Positions 16,768 to 25,629 of a stretch of DNA of 64,000 nt are shown piece by piece; position 1 is the stretch's first letter; the number at the start of each line of letters is the position of its first letter. Source of the stretch: Neobacillus mesonae (GTDB lineage: Bacteria > Bacillota > Bacilli > Bacillales > Cytobacillaceae); contig NZ_JAMBNQ010000013.1 of assembly GCF_023715155.1 (NCBI RefSeq), positions 47,877 through 111,876 of the forward strand, in the 5' to 3' direction. The position numbers and the translations under genes are program-made. The notes beneath the pieces are model-generated. The model saw nothing but the letters and a program-made list of their open reading frames with translations. It did not search any database and was not told where the DNA came from.

Positions 16768-18303
16768 ATGAATTTGAAAATAAAAGTAGAAGAAACACCT
16801 CTTTATATTAAAGTGAATCCAAAAGACAATGTGGCTATTGTGGTAAATACGTGGGGCCTGGAACCTGGTGCGGTTTTTCCATGCGGACTTGAACTGATTG
16901 AGAGGGTGCCGCAGGGACATAAAGTGGCTTTAACCGATATAAAAGAGAATGATGCGATTATCCGGTATGGTGAAGTGATTGGCTATGCCGCAGCCTTCAT
17001 CCGGAAAGGCAGCTGGGTGGATGAGTCGTTGGTGAAGCTTCCTTCTTCTCCCGATTTAAAAGAGCTGTCTATCGCGAGTCAGGTGCCGGAATCCATGCCG
17101 CCGCTTGAGGGTTTTACGTTTCAAGGGTACCGAAACAAGGATGGCAGTGCGGGAATCAAGAATATCTTAGGGATTACCACAAGTGTACAATGTGTCACCG
17201 GTGTTCTTGATTTTGCCGTGAAAAAAATAAAAGAGGAAATTCTACCAAAGTATCCAAATGTAGATGATGTTGTGGCCATTAACCATAGTTATGGATGTGG
17301 TGTGGCCATTAATGCTCCTCTTGCTGAAATTCCGATTCGAACCATTACCAATCTAGCAAAGCACCCGAATTTTGGGGATGAGGCATTGGTCATTGGACTG
17401 GGGTGTGAGAAGCTTTCTCCTATGAGAATTGCGCCGGACCGGGAAGAGAGAGATATCTTGTCTCTGCAGGATCAGAGCGGGTTTATGAGCATGGTCCAGT
17501 CGATCATGGAGATGGCTGAAGAGAGATTAATAAAGTTAAATAGAAGGAAGCGGGAAACTTGTCCTGTTTCTGATCTTGTTATTGGCCTCCAATGCGGGGG
17601 CAGTGATGCCTTCTCAGGTGTTACGGCGAATCCAGCTGTCGGTTATGCGGCTGATTTATTGGTAAGGGCAGGGGCAACCGTTTTATTTTCAGAAGTGACA
17701 GAAGTCCGGGATGCAATTCACTTATTGACGCCAAGAGCCGTGAATGAGGAAGTCGGAAAGGCATTAATTCGTGAAATGGAATGGTATGATCAGTACCTGC
17801 TTCGGGGAGAAGTGGACAGAAGTGCGAATCCCTCTCCAGGAAATAAAAAAGGCGGGTTAGCGAATGTAGTAGAAAAATCATTAGGTTCAATCGCAAAATC
17901 TGGCAGCAGCCCCATTTCTGGAGTCCTTTCACCTGGTGAGAGGGCGGATAAAAAAGGGTTGATTTTTGCGGCAACACCGGCAAGCGATTTTGTTTGCGGA
18001 ACATTGCAGCTTGCCTCCGGGATTCATCTTCAAGTGTTTACAACCGGAAGAGGAACCCCTTATGGACTGGCGATGGCCCCGGTCATAAAGGTAGCTACCC
18101 GTAATGCTTTAGCAGAGAAATGGGAAGATCTGATTGACATCAATGCCGGCAGCATCGCTACAGGGGAAAAGTCGATTGAAGAAGCAGGCTGGGAAATTTT
18201 CCACTTTATTTTAGATGTGGCAAGCGGACACAAGAAAACATGGACGGAACAATGGGGCTTGAAAAATGATTTAGCTTTATTCAACCCGGCGCCTATTACG
18301 TAA
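16768..18303 (+). CDS. garD: galactarate dehydratase (GarD/UxaA family)
   Basis: Dehydrates galactarate (meso-galactarate) to 5-dehydro-4-deoxyglucarate, which feeds KdgD. An N-terminal SAF-like domain covers about 1-90. The catalytic UxaA/GarD region follows with [61 protein letters not shown], and a C-terminal [19 protein letters not shown] and [10 protein letters not shown]. At 511 aa it matches the YcbH/GarD length. GGGGAGG precedes the ATG. The gene order kdgD-gucD-garD-gudD-gudP makes galactarate as well as glucarate a substrate of the island. Confidence 0.92.
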   Translation: MNLKIKVEETPLYIKVNPKDNVAIVVNTWGLEPGAVFPCGLELIERVPQGHKVALTDIKENDAIIRYGEVIGYAAAFIRKGSWVDESLVKLPSSPDLKELSIASQVPESMPPLEGFTFQGYRNKDGSAGIKNILGITTSVQCVTGVLDFAVKKIKEEILPKYPNVDDVVAINHSYGCGVAINAPLAEIPIRTITNLAKHPNFGDEALVIGLGCEKLSPMRIAPDREERDILSLQDQSGFMSMVQSIMEMAEERLIKLNRRKRETCPVSDLVIGLQCGGSDAFSGVTANPAVGYAADLLVRAGATVLFSEVTEVRDAIHLLTPRAVNEEVGKALIREMEWYDQYLLRGEVDRSANPSPGNKKGGLANVVEKSLGSIAKSGSSPISGVLSPGERADKKGLIFAATPASDFVCGTLQLASGIHLQVFTTGRGTPYGLAMAPVIKVATRNALAEKWEDLIDINAGSIATGEKSIEEAGWEIFHFILDVASGHKKTWTEQWGLKNDLALFNPAPIT

Positions 18304-18317
18304 ATGGCTGAATCTTT

Positions 18318-18366
18318 GATAGGAGTGCTTTCCCTATATAATAGGGAATCCCTCCTATCTTTATCT
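18318..18366 (+). terminator. terminator after garD
   Basis: GATAGGAG pairs with CTCCTATC; an inner CCCTAT/ATAGGG stem extends it. TTTATCTAATT follows. Confidence 0.65.
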
Positions 18367-18420
18367 AATTAATAGCGTAATCAGCTTATTTTTTAAAAAA
18401 TCTAGGAAGGTGTTCAGGTA

Positions 18421-19770
18421 ATGAGAAATCACGGATCCCCTATTATAACAGATATGAAAGTGATTCCAGTTGCAGGATATGATAGTGCACTGCTTACCTT
18501 AAGCGGCTGCCATGCCCCTTATTTCACCCGTAATATTGTCATTTTGGAAGATGAAACGGGGAATACAGGAATTGGTGAAATTCATGGCGGTAAAGACATT
18601 ACAAGAATGCTGGAGAGTTATCGGCCATTTGTAGTCGGACAAGAAATCGCTAATTACAGAGGCTGTATAACAGCCATACGAAGAGGCGGCTTGAGTGTCG
18701 AAGGAGACACGGGTGAAGGATTGCAGGGATTAAATTTAGCAAATTTGAAATTTGTTGTTCAGGCAGAAGCGGCCGTTGAATGTGCCATGCTGGACCTGTT
18801 TGGAAAATTTGTGAACCATCCCATTGCTGCATTGCTTGGCGAGGGAGGGGTGCAGCGGACAGAAGTTCCTTTCTTAGGCTATTTATTCTATATTGCAGAT
18901 ACGGAAAAAATGGATCTTCCTTATTTGCGTGAAACTCAATGGAAAGATGATTGGGATCGTGTCAGACGGTTGGGAACGTTAACGCCGGAAGGAATTACGG
19001 TTCAAGCAAAAGCGGCACATGATCGTTATGGATTTCAGAATTTCAAATTAAAGGGCGGCGTTCTTCGTGGAGAAGAAGAAATGGAAGCCATTCAAGCCTT
19101 ACATGAAGCTTTCCCGCACTCTAGAATCAATCTGGATCCAAATGGTGCCTGGGCATTGGAAGAAGCCATTAAGCTTTGTAAAGGAAAAGGTGATATTCTG
19201 ACGTATATTGAAGACCCATGCGGCCCTGAAGCAGGATTCTCCAGCCGTGAAATTATGGCGGAGTTTAAGGATGCAACAGGTTTACCGGTCGCGACGAATA
19301 TGATTGCTACGAACTGGCGTCAATTCCATCATGCAGCAGCCCTTAGAGCAGTGGACATTGTGCTGGCGGACCCGCATTTCTGGACTTTAAACGGCAGCAT
19401 TCGTATGGCCTATGTATTAAATGACTGGGGCTTAACCTGGGGATCGCATTCTAATAACCACTTTGACATTACATTAGCCGCTTTTGCACAAGTAGCTGCT
19501 GCAGCACCAGGAAATATTGCTCCTATTGACACACACTACATCTGGCAGGACGGCCAGGAATTATGCGATCATTCCCTGCAAATAAGAGACGGGGTGATAA
19601 AATTACCTGATAAGCCGGGATTAGGTGTAGACATCAATATGGATAAAGTCATGAAAGCAAATGAATTATATCACCGTTTGCCCTATCATGATCGTGATGA
19701 TTCCATTTCTATGCAATACTTGATTAAAGATTGGAAATATGATGCCAAAAAGCCCTGTATGGTCAGATAA
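18421..19770 (+). CDS. gudD: glucarate dehydratase (paralogue 2, 449 aa)
   Basis: Same enolase-superfamily architecture as the gene at 12513-13871: [13 protein letters not shown] (base Lys), [46 protein letters not shown] (catalytic His). The N-terminus starts DMKVIPVAGYDSALLTLSGC. AGGAAGGTG precedes the ATG. It follows the garD terminator and precedes gudP, so it may be transcribed with the transporter. No clear promoter is seen in the 50-bp gap. The loop around QGLNLANLKF differs from paralogue 1, so substrate range could differ. Confidence 0.92.
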   Translation: MRNHGSPIITDMKVIPVAGYDSALLTLSGCHAPYFTRNIVILEDETGNTGIGEIHGGKDITRMLESYRPFVVGQEIANYRGCITAIRRGGLSVEGDTGEGLQGLNLANLKFVVQAEAAVECAMLDLFGKFVNHPIAALLGEGGVQRTEVPFLGYLFYIADTEKMDLPYLRETQWKDDWDRVRRLGTLTPEGITVQAKAAHDRYGFQNFKLKGGVLRGEEEMEAIQALHEAFPHSRINLDPNGAWALEEAIKLCKGKGDILTYIEDPCGPEAGFSSREIMAEFKDATGLPVATNMIATNWRQFHHAAALRAVDIVLADPHFWTLNGSIRMAYVLNDWGLTWGSHSNNHFDITLAAFAQVAAAAPGNIAPIDTHYIWQDGQELCDHSLQIRDGVIKLPDKPGLGVDINMDKVMKANELYHRLPYHDRDDSISMQYLIKDWKYDAKKPCMVR

Positions 19771-19894
19771 AGAAGGAATGGTAAAGAACCGCAATCATGA
19801 ATGTCTTTCCTTACTACTTTAAAAGCAGATGGCTGATTCATTGCTTTAAGGGGAAAAGGCAGAAACTAAACAGGTATTGGAGGTAGTAGAAATA

Positions 19895-21211
19895 ATGAAT
19901 AATACTGCTCGACAGATCCACTCTCATGTTGAAATGCCTAAAAAGACCAATGTCCGTTATTTGATTCTATCTATGTTATTTGTTGTAACGATTATTAATT
20001 ATATTGACCGTTCTGCTCTTGGAATTGCCGCTCCGGTCATGAGAGAAGACCTTGCCTTCGATGCGGTAAAAATGGGGATTGCCTTTTCAGCCTTTAACTG
20101 GGCTTACACAATTTTTAACATCCCGGGCGGCTGGCTGCTCGACCGGTTTGGAGCAAAAAATGTCTACGGAGCTGCCTTATTATTATGGTCTACATGCACT
20201 TTTTTTCAAGGATTTATCAGCACATTACTAGGATTATTCATTTTACGTTTCCTAGTGGGTATAACGGAGGCCCCTTCCTTTCCGGGCAACAGCAGATTAA
20301 CTACTATGTGGTTTCCGCAGCATGAACGCGGGCGGGCTGTATCGATTTATAATTCTGCACAATTTTTTGGATTAGCACTTTTTACGCCTGTCATGACATG
20401 GATTTTAAAAGACTTCGGCTGGACCCATGTTTTCTGGGTTTCAGGAGGAGCAGGTATTGTCGTGGCACTTCTATGGTTTAAATTTGTTCGTGAGCCCTAT
20501 AACCACCCTCGTGTCAATCAGGCGGAAATTGAGTATATCAATTCAGGCGGCGGATTAGCCGATAAAGCGGAAAAACGAAAAATGAATTGGGGGGATGTTC
20601 GTCTTTTGTTGACAAATCGGCAATTGGTTGGAATTTATATTGGCCAGTACGCGATGAATACCATCGTTTGGTTTTTCCTTAGCTGGTTTCCTACATATTT
20701 GGTAGAAGAAAAAGGTCTGTCATTGATCCAGACAGGGTTTGCCGCATCCGTCCCATACATAGGAGCATTTTTAGGAGGAATTGCAGGCGGAATTATTTCA
20801 GATATATTATTGAAAAAGAATAAGTCCCTTTCGGTGGCTCGTAAAACACCGATTATTACAGGATTTCTGTTGTCATGCATTATCGTTTTAGCGAACTTTA
20901 CTTCCAATATCGTACTCATTATTCTTATTATGACGATTGCCTTCTTCGCAAAAGGCATGGCTGGACTTACCTGGTCGCTTGTCGGTGATATGGCACCAAA
21001 AGAATTGGTTGGTTTAACAGGCGGCATTTTCAATACCATTGGGAATATTGCCGGCATTGTAACTCCTATTGTCATTGGGTTAATCTTTGCCAAAACCCAT
21101 TCCTTTAGCGGCGCTCTTACTTTTGTTGCTGCCGTCATGTTAATAGGAGCCCTGTCCTACATCTTCATCGTCAATAAGCCTGAAAGAATTGAATTAGCAG
21201 GTAAAAGATAA
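19895..21211 (+). CDS. gudP: MFS transporter for glucarate/galactarate (GudP type)
   Basis: Anion:cation symporter family (ACS) of the major facilitator superfamily, 438 aa, 12 predicted helices. Visible features: YLILSMLFVVTIINYIDRSALGIAAP (helix 1 with the NYIDR signature), the GGWLLDRFGAK loop 2-3 motif, the ITEAPSFPGNSRLTTMWFP substrate-path segment and FVREPYNHPRVN in the central loop. GGAGG supports ATG 19895; an upstream in-frame TTG lies before the ribosome-binding site. It would import hexarates for the adjacent enzymes. Confidence 0.9.
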   Translation: MNNTARQIHSHVEMPKKTNVRYLILSMLFVVTIINYIDRSALGIAAPVMREDLAFDAVKMGIAFSAFNWAYTIFNIPGGWLLDRFGAKNVYGAALLLWSTCTFFQGFISTLLGLFILRFLVGITEAPSFPGNSRLTTMWFPQHERGRAVSIYNSAQFFGLALFTPVMTWILKDFGWTHVFWVSGGAGIVVALLWFKFVREPYNHPRVNQAEIEYINSGGGLADKAEKRKMNWGDVRLLLTNRQLVGIYIGQYAMNTIVWFFLSWFPTYLVEEKGLSLIQTGFAASVPYIGAFLGGIAGGIISDILLKKNKSLSVARKTPIITGFLLSCIIVLANFTSNIVLIILIMTIAFFAKGMAGLTWSLVGDMAPKELVGLTGGIFNTIGNIAGIVTPIVIGLIFAKTHSFSGALTFVAAVMLIGALSYIFIVNKPERIELAGKR

Positions 21212-21288
21212 TTTGATATCTATCATGTAAAATACTGGCTGCTACCTTAACAGCTTTTGACTGCTGGAAAGGAAGCGATTGTTGGGGG

Positions 21289-21318
21289 GAGTGCTTATGG
21301 CACTTCTTCTTTTTTATT
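21289..21318 (+). terminator. terminator after gudP
   Basis: AGTGC and GCACT pair around TTATG, followed by TCTTCTTTTTTATT. Confidence 0.6.
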
Positions 21319-21445
21319 ATCGTTAAATCTGGGAAGATTGGCCATGTTTTCATATGCAGATGAATAGAGGAAGAGGATGAAAACACTAGAACTCAATTAT
21401 TGAAATATGATAGAAAACCCTATAGAGATGTACAAAATAGATAAA

Positions 21446-21488
21446 GGGGAAACACCAACAAGCCTCTCTGACTGTTGGCGTTTCAGTT
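21446..21488 (-). terminator. terminator of M14 carboxypeptidase gene
   Basis: GAAACACCAACA and TGTTGGCGTTTC form an 11-of-12-bp stem with a 12-nt loop. On the minus strand CCCCTTTATC follows. Confidence 0.6.
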
Positions 21489-21510
21489 GGATTATCCTTT
21501 AAATATGATT

Positions 21511-22551
21511 TTATTCTGTCTCGCGTGTATTTTGTTCAGCCAATGTATCCCAGAAGGACACATCTTTTTTCAGAATGGAACCGTCAGAAATCGCTTTAGA
21601 TGTTGCCTCCATTGTGATCTCAGCCTGCTTGATGAGGTATCCGTTGCCTTTTTGACCTAGGGCATATGGTTCATAATAATGGTCAGCCATTCCGCGGACT
21701 TCAAATAGAACAGTAGAGATACCGTATTCTAGTGCCAGGCCGTTACGGCTGATGGTAGGGGCATCGCCTCCAATATATTTGCCAAGATGGCCCCAGCCCT
21801 TTGATTCAATGGTATCAAAAATGACAGCACCCAATTGCTTAGATTTTTGCAATACGTCGGGGGCAACATTCGCGTTTGTTGGATATAAAATCGATCCAGA
21901 AACCAGTTCACCATCACGTTCGCTCTGGGCTCCTTGGTGATGGAGATCAATCATATAATCGATAGGGTACTTGCCTAAAACATTATTATGCAATGCCTGT
22001 GTTTCCGGCTGTGTACGGTCGACATGGTCGCGGTTTAAATCCACGTGATTTGCGTTGTATCGAGTAAGATGATAATCCCCATCACCAACATAGTCATCTA
22101 ATGAAAAATTAACATCTCCTGCAGCACCGTCTGGGTTTAGCCTTGGGACAATAAGGATATTCACGCCGTCAAGGATCCCCTTCATTTTGCCAGATCCCAT
22201 TTCTTTGATAAATTGAAGTGCCCCCTCTGTATTTAATGCTTCATTCCCATGCTGCTGTGTGACAAATAGAATCGTAGGATTTTTGGGGTTTTTAATATAT
22301 TTTACTAGAAATAGGTCTCGTCCTTTTACTGACTCACCGATTTTTTCTAATTCCATATCTGGCTGTTTGGCATCTTGCGTTTTTAAAAAACTAACCATTT
22401 CGGCATGTGTAGTAAGAATGGAATTTTGAAGAGATTCATTCCCTCCATAGTTTGGCCCATTTCCAACAGCGCCTGCCGAGGTGGATCCAATCAGGCTCCC
22501 CCCAAACGCCATTGCTCCAGCAAGTGTAACGGTTAATAACTTTTTCTTCAT
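21511..22551 (-). CDS. secreted M14 zinc carboxypeptidase
   Basis: A signal peptide covers residues 1-31 (MKKKLLTVTLAGAMAFGG, then a small-residue cleavage region). The M14 fold shows the zinc pair in QQHGNEAL (HxxE), the NPDG/DLNRDH substrate segment, the third zinc His in IDLHHQG, and the catalytic Glu in VLFEVRGM. AAGGGGGA supports ATG at 22551; an in-frame start nine codons upstream precedes that ribosome-binding site. It is a monocistronic extracellular peptidase. It resembles the deacetylase/carboxypeptidase-like M14 group with a short catalytic domain, so exact specificity is unknown. Confidence 0.85.
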   Translation of the reverse strand: MKKKLLTVTLAGAMAFGGSLIGSTSAGAVGNGPNYGGNESLQNSILTTHAEMVSFLKTQDAKQPDMELEKIGESVKGRDLFLVKYIKNPKNPTILFVTQQHGNEALNTEGALQFIKEMGSGKMKGILDGVNILIVPRLNPDGAAGDVNFSLDDYVGDGDYHLTRYNANHVDLNRDHVDRTQPETQALHNNVLGKYPIDYMIDLHHQGAQSERDGELVSGSILYPTNANVAPDVLQKSKQLGAVIFDTIESKGWGHLGKYIGGDAPTISRNGLALEYGISTVLFEVRGMADHYYEPYALGQKGNGYLIKQAEITMEATSKAISDGSILKKDVSFWDTLAEQNTRETE

Positions 22552-23204
22552 CACTTTTCCCCCTTTTATAAATTTCAAGTCTATGAACCGCCTTTTGCTA
22601 GGTTATCCATAGACTTAATGACCAGATGAATGGAAGTTTTTCAGATAAGATGGGTTTTGGTAATAATATGTATGTTTGTATCTATTTACCATACTAGCAA
22701 ATGAGAGACGCGATACAATCGGTCGTTTTTACCATTTTCAGAATAATCTGGACATAGTGCCTGGCACCACCCGGATTTTGTCGAAAATGGATAGCTTTGT
22801 AGTCCATTTGGTAATGGAATGAAATTGCAGCTGAATATGGCGGCAGGGTGATGCACTGGTTTCCGTTTCAGAAAGGAGGGGATGATCAGAAAACATTTGT
22901 TGAAATGCTAAGAAAAGTTTTGAAAAGCCAATGTCTTAGGAGGTGTGATAGGACTCCTTTTTTACTTTCTTACCTGATAAATGGAAAAATCTAAGCGATT
23001 ACTCACCAGTTATCAGCCTTTCTTCACATTATCTACCACACTTACCATAAGTCTTTTCTGCTGTTTTTACATGTAAATACGCGGAATATCCTTTTTTTGA
23101 AAAAATAATGGTATAATTGTACTATCTTTTTAAAGGTATTGCCGGATATAAATAGACATTGGTATATACCTGCAAAGCAAATTTATATTTTGGGGGAAAA
23201 AGTT
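22552..23204. other. 650-bp intergenic region with palindrome, 0A box and weak terminator
   Basis: The palindrome GTGCCTGGCAC (22757-22767) is followed 8 nt later by a full Spo0A box TTTTGTCGAAAA (22776-22787). An AATGGA/TCCATT hairpin comes next. A weak hairpin AGGAG...CTCCTTTTTT lies at 22938-22963. A TATTTACC right arm near 22683 is only loosely like the hairpin-array units. No ORF with a ribosome-binding site was found. Confidence 0.45.
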
Positions 23205-23828
23205 TTGCGAAATACTGGAAGGAAGTTTCTTACAGGATTCATTATGGCAGGCTTGGCTATTATTCTATTAGCTGGCTGTGGTTCACCGAAGCCGGCAGAC
23301 ACCGTAAACGAATTTTTAACAGCGGTGAAAGAAGCTGATGTAGAGAAAGCAGTTAGTTATGTTGAGGCCAATAAAGATAGTGAATTTAATTTTTCTGATG
23401 TAAATAAAAAGATTGAAGGCGAATTTGATGGCAAGGAGGCATTTAACGCCATTGCCAAAAGTTATAAATTCGAAGAGCCGAAGGAAGTTTCTAAGGATGG
23501 GGATAAGGCTAAAGTGAAGGTGAAAATTACTTCAGTCGACATGAAAATTGCCATATCTCAAACCATTAGTGAAGTAATGCCAATGGCTTTTGCACAAGCT
23601 TTTAGTGAGGATCAAGAAAAAACAGATAAATCCATGCAAAAGCTAATGGAGGCAACTCTTTTGAAAAACCTTTCACCAAAAAACGCCACCATGGACACAC
23701 GGGAAGTTACTTTGAATCTGAAAAAGGATAAGGAAGGAAACTATAAAGTTGTTTCCGATGATAAGCTGATGGAGGCCATCTTTGCGAACGCAAAGGATGT
23801 TGAAGAAATGTTTAAAGGGTTGGAATAG
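23205..23828 (+). CDS. lipoprotein, DUF4878/DUF5105-like (207 aa)
   Basis: TTG start with GGGGG 8 nt upstream; a longer ATG reading from 23139 has no ribosome-binding site and would bury the signal. The signal peptide ends in the lipobox LAGC (Cys22 or so). The mature part begins with SPKPADTVNEFLTAVKEADVEKAVSYV, the typical helix of NTF2-like DUF4878 lipoproteins, and has alternating Lys/Asp-rich strands. It would be anchored to the outer face of the membrane. Function is unknown. A strong terminator follows. Confidence 0.75.
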   Translation: MRNTGRKFLTGFIMAGLAIILLAGCGSPKPADTVNEFLTAVKEADVEKAVSYVEANKDSEFNFSDVNKKIEGEFDGKEAFNAIAKSYKFEEPKEVSKDGDKAKVKVKITSVDMKIAISQTISEVMPMAFAQAFSEDQEKTDKSMQKLMEATLLKNLSPKNATMDTREVTLNLKKDKEGNYKVVSDDKLMEAIFANAKDVEEMFKGLE

Positions 23829-23863
23829 AAACTTTCATATTATAATATAAACATTATTTTACC

Positions 23864-23908
23864 AAAAGGACAAACTTACGGAATCATCTGTAGGTTTGTC
23901 CTTTTTTG
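23864..23908 (+). terminator. terminator after lipoprotein gene
   Basis: AAAAGGACAAACTTAC pairs with GTAGGTTTGTCCTTTT (one mismatch), followed by a T-run. Confidence 0.9.
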
Positions 23909-24188
23909 ATAGAAAATGTTTGGGGCAGCTTCTATATGAAAAAGGCCAAACTTCTAATTTACAGGTTGGGTCCACTTTACGGGTTTGGAAAGGAATTATG
24001 CGGGTGCTGCCAATTTAGTGTCAGCCCTAAAGGGCATGAAAAAAGGAGGACTTTGGGACTAAAACTACATTTGAATATTTTTGTAAAATGTGGGCGTCTA
24101 GTTAAAAAAAGGGAATTTTGCCCCAATAAACTATTTTCCTTGTATGGTAAAGTAAGGTTGAAAAGAATATGTTGAAGGATGTGATTTT

Positions 24189-24806
24189 TTGAGGTTCAAT
24201 GTAAAAATTTCGTTCCTAATTTTAATTTGTTTCCTGGCTTTCCTGCCAAATTCAATCTCAGCTCAAGAAATTTTGCAAAAGGGAAACCAAGGACAATCTG
24301 TTTATCATTTACAAGATAATTTACTAAAAATGGGTTACTTACCTACTCAGCCAACCGGTTATTATGGTTCTATTACAGAAAATGCGGTTAGACAATTTCA
24401 ACAAGATACTGGAGTCATCTCAACCGGGGTCTATGGACCTCTAACCCAGCAGCAATTACATAATGTAGAAATGATGGCAAGAGTGGTTCATGGGGAAGCC
24501 AGAGGAGAGGATTATCAAGGTCAAGTGGCAGTCGCTGCCGTTATTTTGAACAGATTGTCCACACCCGGATTTCCTAAAAATACATATGATGTTATTTTCC
24601 AGACCAATGCTTTCACAGCAGTCAATGATGGTCAATATTATTTGGCTCCTACTACCTATTCCTATCGGGCAGTAATTGATGCCTTAAAAGGATGGGACCC
24701 TACATACGGATCGGTTTATTATTATAATCCAACTATTGCAACGGATGATTGGATTTTCACCAGGAATACAGTACTTCGAATAGGCAATCATTTATTTGCG
24801 AAGTAA
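24189..24806 (+). CDS. SleB-type cell-wall hydrolase with peptidoglycan-binding domain
   Basis: TTG start with AAGGATG upstream. Signal peptide residues 1-25 (FLILICFLAFLPNSISAQ). A PG_binding_1 domain covers about 30-88 (GNQGQSVYHLQDNLLKMGYL, then FQQDTGVISTG). A Hydrolase_2 (SleB/CwlJ) domain covers about 92-205, with the catalytic Glu in VVHGEARGE, AAVILNRL and the C-terminal YYYNPTIATDDWIF. This is the layout of spore-cortex-lytic transglycosylase SleB, which acts at germination. At 205 aa it is shorter than typical SleB, so it could be a paralogue such as YkvT. Confidence 0.85.
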   Translation: MRFNVKISFLILICFLAFLPNSISAQEILQKGNQGQSVYHLQDNLLKMGYLPTQPTGYYGSITENAVRQFQQDTGVISTGVYGPLTQQQLHNVEMMARVVHGEARGEDYQGQVAVAAVILNRLSTPGFPKNTYDVIFQTNAFTAVNDGQYYLAPTTYSYRAVIDALKGWDPTYGSVYYYNPTIATDDWIFTRNTVLRIGNHLFAK

Positions 24807-24834
24807 AAGCAAACTCACCCTAAATATTTGAAGT

Positions 24835-24889
24835 AAAAAAGCGCACAAGTAACCTTATTGAGAGGTACCGACTTGTGCGCTTTTTTTTG
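24835..24889 (+). terminator. terminator after SleB-like gene
   Basis: AAAAAAGCGCACAAGT pairs with ACTTGTGCGCTTTTTT around a 20-nt loop, followed by T. Confidence 0.9.
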
Positions 24890-25094
24890 ATATAATTCCC
24901 CGAAAGTTTAAAGACCTTTTCTTTTCATTTGTATAGATTTCGATAATGAATTTAGAACCAATCGTTTGAGAAAGCAGGAGGATACAAAGGGGGAATAAGG
25001 GTAACTAAACAAAAAAATATTATTTAAAATAATTAAAAAATTCAAAAAATAACTTGTAATGATTTTTGTTGTGTGTTAAATTTTTATAAAAGAT

Positions 25095-25119
25095 GGAATG
25101 GTATTCCGAATAGTGGAAT
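25095..25119 (+). promoter_or_regulatory. candidate IclR-family operator
   Basis: GGAATGGTATTCC is a palindrome (GGAAT-3-ATTCC) followed by a third half-site GGAAT 20 bp from the first. It resembles known IclR-family sites built on TGGAAAT/ATTTCCA. It lies upstream of an operon that encodes an IclR regulator. Confidence 0.5.
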
Positions 25120-25154
25120 AAACAAACGAGATCCTTTGTTTTTTTATTTGCAAA

Positions 25155-25169
25155 ATGTAAGCGCAAACA
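25155..25169 (+). promoter_or_regulatory. CcpA cre site
   Basis: ATGTAAGCGCAAACA matches WTGNAARCGNWWNCA at every position. It lies 34 nt before the first gene of the TRAP operon, so carbon catabolite repression by CcpA/HPr-Ser-P is expected. Confidence 0.75.
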
Positions 25170-25202
25170 CTATTGGGAATCAATTTGAAAGGGGAAATGA
25201 AA

Positions 25203-25553
25203 ATGGTTTATTGGAAAAATGTTAAAGACGTAGAAGCTTATTCCCCGCCAGGACATGAGGGAACGTTTAACCGCCGTCTTGTTGGGCCTGACGAAGGTAT
25301 TGAAAACATTGAGGTGATTATTGGGGAAATGGAACCTGGTGGATTGGCTGATCCACATTTTCATGATGATATTGAACAGATAATGTATTTCTTAACAGGA
25401 AAAGCTCGAGTGATTATTGAGGGAAAAGAGTCCATTTTAACAGAAGGGGATGTTTTATGGATTCCTAAAAAGGCAATGCATGAAGTCATCAATGCAGGGG
25501 ATACCAATCTGCGATTTGTACTGATGTATTCACCACAAAAGGTAAAAGGGTAA
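25203..25553 (+). CDS. cupin-domain protein (116 aa)
   Basis: A single conserved-barrel cupin with the metal motif PHFHDDIEQIMYFLTGKARV (motif 1: His, His, Glu) and motif 2 near WIPKKAMHEVINAG (His). The start at 25203 is chosen by spacing from AAAGGGGA; ATG 25197 is too close. It is first in the TRAP operon, below the cre site. Small cupins of this kind can be isomerases, lyases or sensors of the transported acid; which one is not decidable here. Confidence 0.75.
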   Translation: MVYWKNVKDVEAYSPPGHEGTFNRRLVGPDEGIENIEVIIGEMEPGGLADPHFHDDIEQIMYFLTGKARVIIEGKESILTEGDVLWIPKKAMHEVINAGDTNLRFVLMYSPQKVKG

Positions 25554-25629
25554 GACTACATTTTAACTTTCTTATATAAATTCATATTTTACGTATTATT
25601 TTTTAACAAATAGATAGGAGGGAAAATGA

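Noticed and set aside
22659..22733. Further hairpin-array units (GGTAAT...TATTTACC, GGT...TTTTTACC)
   Set aside because: The arms are 34 nt or shorter apart with poor pairing, the interval is 43 nt, and there are only two; not enough to join the 27-nt family.
23906..24175. 89-aa open frame before the SleB-like gene
   Set aside because: No ribosome-binding site at either ATG, basic and Cys-rich composition without family likeness, and it begins inside the preceding terminator.
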